This document shows, piece by piece, positions 58,764-64,000 of a stretch of DNA of 64,000 nucleotides. This DNA is from Pseudomonas sp. UBA2684 (lineage in GTDB: Bacteria; Pseudomonadota; Gammaproteobacteria; Pseudomonadales; Pseudomonadaceae). The notes under the pieces were generated by a model, which worked only from the letters and a program-made list of their open reading frames with translations, had not been told where the DNA came from and did not search any database. Location: positions 90,659 through 154,658 of the forward strand of contig DELY01000048.1 of the NCBI GenBank assembly GCA_002354655.1, given 5' to 3'. The first letter of the stretch is position 1, and every line of letters starts with the position of its first letter. Position numbers and translations under genes: made by a program.

Positions 58764-59857
58764 CAGGCGCTCCTCCCTAGACGGCGACTGGGCGCCTGGA
58801 CCAACCGGCCCTGAGCCTCGAAGACGAACAGTTTGTGGGTCGGGATATAGATAAGGATCGGCGTATCGACGTCGTACTCGTGCACGCCCGGCAGGTGCAG
58901 CACCAACACGAACTGCTCGTTGCGCACATGCAAGAAGGTCTCGGAGCCGCTGATTTCCGCCAGCTCGACAGTCACCGCCAGCTCCAGATCGTCGTCGTTG
59001 GACGGCACCAGGCCAATGTGACTGGGCCGTACACCGAAGCGATAGTCACCCTCGGCAATACCTTTAAGGTCGGGGTTCAGCGGAAAATGCACGGCATCGG
59101 CGAAGCTCACCTCGGTGCCGCTGATGCGCCCTGGCATCAGGTTGATCGCCGGTTCGGAGAACAACTCGGCCGCCAGCACCTGCTGCGGGCGGTGGTACAC
59201 CTCGGCGGTCTTGCCACTCTGCACCACCCGGCCCTCATGCAGGATGGTGGTGGTGCCGCCCAGGGCCAGCGCCTCGTTGGGCTCGGTGGTGGCATAGATG
59301 GCGATGGTGTGATGGGCCTGGAACAGCTCGCGCATCTCCTGACGCAGCTCTTCGCGCAGCTTGTAATCGAGGTTGACCAGCGGCTCGTCGAACAGAATCA
59401 ACGAGGCATCCTTGACCAGCGCGCGGGCCATGGCCGTGCGCTGTTGCTGGCCGCCCGAGAGTTCCAAGGGATAGCGCTTGAGCAAGCCATCGATGCGCAG
59501 CATCGTGGCGGTGGCATGCACCTTCTCAAGGATTTCCGCTTCGCTGACCTTGGCCTGCCGCAGCGGCGAGGCGATGTTCTCGAACACCGTCAAGGTCGGG
59601 TAATTGATGAACTGCTGATAGACCATCGAGACGTTGCGCTGGCGCACCGGCACCTGGGTCACGTCCGCGCCGTGCATCAGAATGCGCCCGCTGTTTGGCC
59701 GATCCAGCCCGGCCATCAAGCGCATCAAACTGGTCTTGCCGGCCAACGTGCGGCCGAGCAACACATTGAAGGAACCGGCTTCGAAGCTCAGGCAGGCATC
59801 GTCGATGTGCACCTGGTTATCGACGACACGCGTGACATGCTCAAGCGTAAGCGACAT
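58763..59857 (-). CDS. GlpS-type ABC ATPase with altered Walker A and lost H-loop histidine, 364 aa
   Basis: Signature LSGGQQQR (133-140) and Walker B LILFDE (153-158) are canonical. Walker A reads GRTLAGKTS (35-43), keeping only the G-x4-GK[TS] minimum. At the H-loop the sequence is YATTEPNEA, with Thr191 where His is expected. The C-terminal TOBE-like half is intact. The start is ATG 59857 ([10 protein letters not shown]); the longer frame to 59929 overlaps the sigma-54 promoter and is rejected. It is the first gene of a six-gene operon. Confidence 0.92.
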   Translation of the reverse strand: MSLTLEHVTRVVDNQVHIDDACLSFEAGSFNVLLGRTLAGKTSLMRLMAGLDRPNSGRILMHGADVTQVPVRQRNVSMVYQQFINYPTLTVFENIASPLRQAKVSEAEILEKVHATATMLRIDGLLKRYPLELSGGQQQRTAMARALVKDASLILFDEPLVNLDYKLREELRQEMRELFQAHHTIAIYATTEPNEALALGGTTTILHEGRVVQSGKTAEVYHRPQQVLAAELFSEPAINLMPGRISGTEVSFADAVHFPLNPDLKGIAEGDYRFGVRPSHIGLVPSNDDDLELAVTVELAEISGSETFLHVRNEQFVLVLHLPGVHEYDVDTPILIYIPTHKLFVFEAQGRLVQAPSRRLGRSA

Positions 59858-59912
59858 GGGCTGTCCTTGGTCTTTTATTGTTTTATCGGCTGAGCCGTTT
59901 GCCCTAACCCAA

Positions 59913-59929
59913 GGCGAGTTTTGTGCCAA
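59913..59929 (-). promoter_or_regulatory. Sigma-54 promoter of the Glp-type transporter operon
   Basis: On the minus strand TTGGCACAAAACTCGCC. The -24 part TTGGCAC is perfect. The -12 part TCGC keeps the GC, with exactly ten bases between GG and GC. A start near 59903 gives a leader of about 45 bases to the ATG at 59857. Confidence 0.75.
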
Positions 59930-60004
59930 AACCGCAGAAGTTGCGCCAAGCCCATGATTCGCAAAGCCTCAAGCGCAATCATCAGAGACCGCCGATTGGC
60001 TGAC

Positions 60005-60064
60005 TGAACACTGTTGAACACCAGGATGTGAACAACTGAACAGTTGCGGCGTTGACATTGAACA
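60005..60064. promoter_or_regulatory. Array of five TGAACA hexamers, putative activator binding region
   Basis: TGAACA occurs at 60005, 60015, 60029, 60037 and 60059, all on the plus strand. The second lies within the palindrome TGTTGAACA at 60012-60020. The array is about 75-150 bases upstream of the sigma-54 promoter, the usual distance for enhancer sites, and just before the activator gene. Confidence 0.6.
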
Positions 60065-60138
60065 GTCATGGGCGACACTGATTCGCAGCCCGGCAAAGAC
60101 CTGGGTCGATAACAACAAAATCCTCGCGAGACCTCGAC

Positions 60139-61980
60139 ATGGCTGAAGCTGCCGGTGCCCTGCCCCACGACACCATCATTCAGGACTCCTGGACGCGCTG
60201 CCGCGACTTCGGCCTGACGCACCAGAGCACACCACGGTTCAGCCAGCCCAGCCCCGGCGAGGTGTCGGCCCTGCTGGACAGCCAGCACGCGCTGGTGCAA
60301 ACCACCCACCAGGAAGTGCTGCCCTACTACGGCAACATCCTCGCCAACTCCAACTGCCTGATCATGCTCGCCGACAACCACGGCCAGGTTCTGCAATCCT
60401 GGGGCGAGCAGCGCTTCGCCGAGCCGAGCCGGGCGGCCGGCTTCGTCGCCGGCGCCAGTTGGCTGGAGCGCTACACCGGCACCAATGCCATCGGCACCGC
60501 GCTGAGTTGCGGCCAGGCGGTGCATATCCAGCACGACGAACACTTCCTCAAGGCCAATCGCTTCATGACTGGCTCGGCCTCGCCGATCTTCGACGAACAG
60601 CGGCAGATGATTGCGGTGCTGGATGTCTCCAGCGACAGCTACCTGCCTCCCTCGCACACCCTGGGCATGGTCAAGATGATGAGTCAGTCGGTGGAAAACC
60701 GGCTGATCCTCAACCTGTTCCAACAGCGCTACTTCCAACTGACCTTCAACACCAGCCTGAGCAACCTCGACAGCCCCTGGGCCGGGTTGCTGATCTTCGA
60801 CGATCAAGGTCAGGTGGTCTCCGCCAATCGCCGCGCCGACAGCCTGCTGGGCGTCGGGCTGACGCGGGTGAACATCGAGAGTTTGTTTGATGTGCCACTG
60901 CAACACTTGCTCAACCAGCCCGAAGCCATGCCCTTCAATTTGCGCGCCGGTGGACGCTTTCGCTTCCACGCCCAGGTCAAACGCCCGCAACAACCGGCAC
61001 CGATTCAGGCGCGGGACTTCCGCCCGGCCGCGCAGCCGGCGCCCACGGGGCAAGGCTTCACCCTGGCCTCAATCAACCTTGGCGACCCGCGTGTCGATAA
61101 AGCCATACGCCAGGCCGAACGCCTGCTGGAAAAGGACATCCCGATCCTCGTGCATGGCGAAACCGGGGTCGGCAAAGAAGTGTTCGTCAAAGCCCTGCAC
61201 CAGGCCAGCTCGCGCGCCAGCCACAGCCTGATCGCGGTCAACTGCGCGGCCATTCCCGCCGAACTGGTGGAGTCGGAGCTGTTCGGCTACGAGAAAGGCG
61301 CCTTCACTGGCGCCAACCAGAAAGGCAGCATCGGCCTGATCCGCAAGGCCCATAAAGGCACGCTGTTTCTCGACGAAGTCGGCGACATGCCGCTGCGCGT
61401 ACAGGCCCGCCTGTTGCGTGTGCTGCAAGAGCGTTGCGTGCAACCGCTGGGCAGCAGCGAACTCTACCCGGTGGATATCCGCCTGATCTCGGCCACCAAC
61501 CGCTCGCTGCGCCAGGACGTCGACGCCGGCCTATTTCGCGCCGACCTCTACTACCGCATCAGCGGCCTCAACCTCGAACTGCCGCCCCTGCGCGAGCGCA
61601 GCGACAAAGCCGCGATGGTCCAACGCCTCTGGGAACAGCACCGCGAAGCGCAACAATGGGCCGGGCTCAGCCGCGAAGTGCTGGAGTTGTTCGAGCGCCA
61701 CCCATGGCCGGGCAACTTGCGACAGCTCAGCAGCGTGCTGCAAATTGCCCTGGCCATGGCCGAGGACCAGCCGATCCGCGCGGAACACTTGCCGGATGAC
61801 TTCTTTGCGGACTTGCAGGAAGGGGCAACCGGACCAGGCATCGCGCCCAGCACAGACGAGGATGACCTGAACCAGCAGTTCCAGGCCTGCGGCGGCAATA
61901 TTTCGCACCTCGCACGCCAGTTGGGGATCAGCCGCAACACCCTGTACAAGCGGCTGCGACAGAGCGGTCTGAAGGTCTAG
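60139..61980 (+). CDS. Sigma-54-dependent activator, AcoR type (GAF-AAA-Fis), 613 aa
   Basis: An N-terminal sensory region (about 40-180) contains CLIMLADNHGQVLQSWGE and ERYTGTNAIGTALSCGQAVH, the GAF signature of AcoR-like regulators of alcohol/acetoin/glycerol catabolism. A PAS-like segment follows (WAGLLIFDDQGQVVSANR). The AAA+ domain has Walker A GETGVGKE (340-347) and the sigma-54 contact loop GAFTGA (387-392). The C-terminus LARQLGISRNTLYKRLRQSG is a Fis-type HTH. Divergent orientation to the transporter and the -24/-12 promoter between them argue that it controls that operon. Confidence 0.94.
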   Translation: MAEAAGALPHDTIIQDSWTRCRDFGLTHQSTPRFSQPSPGEVSALLDSQHALVQTTHQEVLPYYGNILANSNCLIMLADNHGQVLQSWGEQRFAEPSRAAGFVAGASWLERYTGTNAIGTALSCGQAVHIQHDEHFLKANRFMTGSASPIFDEQRQMIAVLDVSSDSYLPPSHTLGMVKMMSQSVENRLILNLFQQRYFQLTFNTSLSNLDSPWAGLLIFDDQGQVVSANRRADSLLGVGLTRVNIESLFDVPLQHLLNQPEAMPFNLRAGGRFRFHAQVKRPQQPAPIQARDFRPAAQPAPTGQGFTLASINLGDPRVDKAIRQAERLLEKDIPILVHGETGVGKEVFVKALHQASSRASHSLIAVNCAAIPAELVESELFGYEKGAFTGANQKGSIGLIRKAHKGTLFLDEVGDMPLRVQARLLRVLQERCVQPLGSSELYPVDIRLISATNRSLRQDVDAGLFRADLYYRISGLNLELPPLRERSDKAAMVQRLWEQHREAQQWAGLSREVLELFERHPWPGNLRQLSSVLQIALAMAEDQPIRAEHLPDDFFADLQEGATGPGIAPSTDEDDLNQQFQACGGNISHLARQLGISRNTLYKRLRQSGLKV

Positions 61981-62013
61981 GAGACCCCTCTTCTGCTCAT
62001 ACGAAGACCCACT

Positions 62014-62033
62014 ATCCGCACGATCATGCGGAC
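62014..62033. promoter_or_regulatory. Putative HipB operator O0 (degenerate)
   Basis: ATCC-N12-GGAC, with an inner CCGCA/TGCGG inverted repeat. It has the same spacing as the two better sites and lies exactly 50 bases before the next. Confidence 0.4.
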
Positions 62034-62063
62034 TATCTTGAAATACGCCCGACGACCGCTACA

Positions 62064-62083
62064 ATCCTTGCGCACGTGAGGAT
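62064..62083. promoter_or_regulatory. Putative HipB operator O1
   Basis: ATCCTTGCGCACGTGAGGAT is an inverted repeat (ATCCT...AGGAT) with one extra matched base on each side. It resembles the E. coli hip consensus TATCC-N8-GGATA but with a longer spacer. Confidence 0.7.
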
Positions 62084-62113
62084 TTTAACCGAGTACTGAT
62101 TGCATCTCTTAAA

Positions 62114-62133
62114 ATCCTTGCAGTCGTGAGGAT
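62114..62133. promoter_or_regulatory. Putative HipB operator O2
   Basis: ATCCTTGCAGTCGTGAGGAT, identical to O1 except for three central bases. It starts 62 bases before the hipB ATG and overlaps an AT-rich TTAAAAT that could be the -10 box, so HipB binding would block the promoter. Confidence 0.7.
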
Positions 62134-62175
62134 TATCTCAGCCTGCAGACCCGCACAGCCATCAGGATCAAGCCG

Positions 62176-62484
62176 ATGAACATTCAGATCGACACCGTGG
62201 AAACGCTGGGCCTGGTCATTCGCGCCAGCCGCAAAGCCATGGCCATGCGTCAGGACGACGCCGCCGGTCTCATCGGCATCAGCGAAAATTTTCTCGGCAA
62301 GGTCGAGCGCGGTGGCGAATCCGTGCAGTGGGGCAAGCTCTTTCAGGTGCTTCAGGAGCTCGGCCTCACGCTGACTGTCGAGGTGCCCGAGGAGGTTTCC
62401 AGCCAGGCCGCCGAATACCTGACGAAATACCAGCGCGACTCGAAACGGAGCAACCGCCAAGCCCCCACGGATGAACGCCCATAA
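62176..62484 (+). CDS. hipB: HipB-type antitoxin, XRE/HTH regulator, 102 aa
   Basis: The HTH_3 domain (about 8-70) reads LGLVIRASRKAMAMRQDDAA, GLIGISENFLGKVERGGESV and QWGKLFQVLQELGL. A basic/polar tail (SKRSNRQAPTDERP) follows, as in HipB proteins whose C-terminus contacts the partner. The antitoxin binds HipA and represses the operon. The stop overlaps the hipA start by one base (TAATG), so production is coupled. AGGATCAAGCCG precedes the ATG. Confidence 0.92.
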   Translation: MNIQIDTVETLGLVIRASRKAMAMRQDDAAGLIGISENFLGKVERGGESVQWGKLFQVLQELGLTLTVEVPEEVSSQAAEYLTKYQRDSKRSNRQAPTDERP

Positions 62485-63785
62485 TGGTTCGCCAGCTCAA
62501 CGCCTTTATCAACCACACCCAGGTCGGCACGCTGGCAGAGGCCAATGGCCTCTGGACCTTTACCTACAGTGCGCAGTGGCTCGCGGCTGCGCAGCGCTAC
62601 CCGCTCTGCCCAAGCCTGCCGCTACGGCATGAGCCGTTTGTCGACGGTGCCTCGCAGCGCCACGTGCAATGGTATTTCGACAACCTGCTGCCGGAAGAAG
62701 GCCAACGCCAGCTGATCGCCAAGGCCGCCAAGATTGCTAGCGAGGATGCCTTCGGTCTGCTCGCGCATTTCGGTGCCGAGTCGGCTGGCTCGCTGACCCT
62801 GTTAGCGCCTGGAGAACTTCAGCCCGCCGGCGAACTGAGCGTACTGGCCGACGAGGAATTGTCGGCGCGCATCCGCAATATGCCGCAGGTGCCACTGGCC
62901 CAGGTCGCGCGCAAGCGCATGTCGCTGGCCGGCGCGCAGCACAAAGTAGCCATCGTAGTGGCCGGCGAACAGCTGCTGGAACCGTCCGGCAGCACGGCGT
63001 CCACCCATATCCTCAAACCCGACCACCCCTCCGAGGCCTACGCCCATTCCGTCAGCAACGAATGGTTCGTCATGACCCTGGCCCGCCGAGTCGGCTTGAA
63101 CGTACCCCAAGTCAGCCGTCGCTACGTGCCGGAACCGGTGTACCTGATCGAGCGATTCGACCGCCGGCAGAGCGCGCAAGGCTGGGAACGCCTGCATTGC
63201 ATCGACGCCTGCCAACTGCTTGGCCTGGATCGGGCATACAAATACAGCGCGGGCAGCATCGCCAAACTCGACGAACTCGGCAGGCAATGCCGCATACCCG
63301 CGCTGACACGCCTGGCGCTGTACCAGTGGTTGCTCTTCAACGTGCTAGTGGGCAATACCGACGCGCACTTGAAGAACCTGAGCTTCATGATGAAGCCCAA
63401 CGGCGTTGCCCTCGCGCCGTTCTACGACCTGCTCAGCACGGCGGTCTACGACACCCGCTCCTTCGACAAGGAACGCTGGCCGCAGGCCGTCGAGCTGGCT
63501 TGGCCGATCGGCGATGAGGCGCGCATTGCACACCTGACCCGCGCGCACCTGATCGCCGCCGGCGAAGCGCTGGGCATCAAACCAGCCACGGCGCAAAGCC
63601 AGCTGGACAAACTGCGACAAAGCGTGATGCAAGCGGCGCTGGCTCTGCAACAGCAGGTCGAACAGGAGAATCGCGACCTGGCGCAACACCGCCCGGAACT
63701 ACGCGCGACGCTGGCCGGCGAACAGCGCTGCCTGCGCGCGATTGTCAGCATTGTTATCGCCGAGATGGGCAGCCAGCTCGCCTGA
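62484..63785 (+). CDS. hipA: HipA-type serine/threonine kinase toxin, 433 aa
   Basis: HipA toxins phosphorylate glutamyl-tRNA synthetase, stop translation and promote persistence. The N-terminal couple_hipA segment (about 5-100) is followed by the kinase core. MSLAGAQHKVAIV forms the nucleotide-loop region, with THILKPDH, SNEWFVMTLARRVGLNVP and YLIERFDR following. The catalytic loop is GNTDAHLKN with Asp293, and the metal site is PFYDLLST. All key residues are present, so the toxin should be active. The C-terminal extension is helical. Confidence 0.93.
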   Translation: MVRQLNAFINHTQVGTLAEANGLWTFTYSAQWLAAAQRYPLCPSLPLRHEPFVDGASQRHVQWYFDNLLPEEGQRQLIAKAAKIASEDAFGLLAHFGAESAGSLTLLAPGELQPAGELSVLADEELSARIRNMPQVPLAQVARKRMSLAGAQHKVAIVVAGEQLLEPSGSTASTHILKPDHPSEAYAHSVSNEWFVMTLARRVGLNVPQVSRRYVPEPVYLIERFDRRQSAQGWERLHCIDACQLLGLDRAYKYSAGSIAKLDELGRQCRIPALTRLALYQWLLFNVLVGNTDAHLKNLSFMMKPNGVALAPFYDLLSTAVYDTRSFDKERWPQAVELAWPIGDEARIAHLTRAHLIAAGEALGIKPATAQSQLDKLRQSVMQAALALQQQVEQENRDLAQHRPELRATLAGEQRCLRAIVSIVIAEMGSQLA

Positions 63786-63923
63786 GTCACGCGGCTTACC
63801 GCCACCCTGCCGCTGAGCGGCTACGCCAGCGATATACAAGGCAGTTTGCCCGTGCGCTGGCTGGGCCTAGCGGCCAAGGCCGCGCCCATGAGAGCGTGAC
63901 TGCTCATGCGACACGGCATGGGC

Positions 63924-63946
63924 ACAGAGCCATAAAAAAGCTCTGT
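63924..63946. terminator. Hairpin downstream of hipA
   Basis: ACAGAGC, loop CATAAAAAA, GCTCTGT is a perfect 7-bp stem. No T-run follows, so termination is only possible. Its right arm is the first part of the 61-nt repeat. Confidence 0.4.
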
Positions 63947-64000
63947 ACCTGTTAACTGTTGCTGCAGACCGCCGTCACGTGGGAGCGGCTTTAGCCGCGA
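63940..64000 (+). repeat. 61-nt dispersed repeat copy 2 with REP element at its end
   Basis: It begins GCTCTGTACCTGTTAACTG and ends GTGGGAGCGG-CTTTAG-CCGCGA, a REP element at 63979-64000 cut by the window edge. It matches the minus strand of 21772-21832 with two mismatches. The gap 63786-63923 before it contains no gene that I can see. Confidence 0.85.

Noticed and set aside
60005-60064. TGAACA repeats as a CRISPR-like or satellite repeat
   Set aside because: Spacing is irregular and the unit is too short. Placement between a sigma-54 promoter and its activator fits binding sites better.

Overview
The window looks like the chromosome of a Pseudomonas species (sensu lato). Composition is GC-rich and genes are tightly packed. 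It carries the typical pseudomonad block tig-clpP-clpX-lon-hupB-tRNA(Asp)-ppiD-fabI-yej-mltD-gloB-rnhA-dnaQ-ldcA-fimL-nudC, continuing through sohB, cysI, a RlmN-like gene, metH, cti and nfuA. From memory this order runs parallel to roughly PA1796-PA1847 of P. aeruginosa PAO1. REP/REPIN palindromes of the type GTGGGAGCGG...CCGC also fit Pseudomonas.

Layout. 1-836: an edge-truncated small membrane protein and a long non-coding stretch with a palindrome. 837-1860: a small conserved protein, the deletion-scarred remains of a GlxA/AraC-type regulator, and a DUF1272 protein. 1.9-16.2 kb: nfuA, cti, metH, a PAS-GGDEF diguanylate cyclase, DUF1883, a RlmN-like radical SAM enzyme, a DUF2970 protein, a periplasmic binding protein, an unlisted 37-residue membrane protein, and the cysI-DUF934 sulfite reductase pair. 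16.2-21.7 kb: an AcuI/YhdH reductase, SohB, and a four-gene lipid/acyl-CoA cluster (histidine phosphatase, SCP2, APH-like phosphotransferase, SDR) behind a clear promoter. 21.7-35.3 kb: a REPIN, a TSUP permease, nudC, fimL, a crotonase, ldcA, dnaQ-rnhA, a methyltransferase, gloB, mltD and an HDOD protein. 35.4-43.7 kb: a yejAABEF oligopeptide/microcin-C type ABC transporter with two tandem binding proteins, then fabI. 43.7-53.8 kb: the protein quality-control block (ppiD, hupB, lon, clpX, clpP, tig), tRNA genes and folD.

53.86-62.0 kb holds a complete GlpSTPQUV-type ABC transporter (presumably for glycerol or a related polyol/alcohol) with a divergent AcoR-type sigma-54 activator. A -24/-12 promoter and five TGAACA hexamers lie between them. 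62.0-63.8 kb is a hipBA toxin-antitoxin pair preceded by three operator-like palindromes spaced exactly 50 bp apart. The window ends inside a REP element that shares a 61-nt repeat with the REPIN near 21.8 kb.

The most interesting points are the following. (i) The two Glp-type ATPases carry complementary defects, which predicts one consensus and one degenerate ATP site. (ii) The three hip operator-like sites are phased at 50 bp. (iii) The sigma-54/upstream-site architecture fits the divergent activator. (iv) Heat-shock (sigma-32) promoter matches stand before lon and clpX. (v) A large dyad overlaps the hupB promoter. (vi) An internal-deletion pseudogene of a regulator is present. I found no convincing wholly new multi-gene system; most of the window is ordinary core genome.
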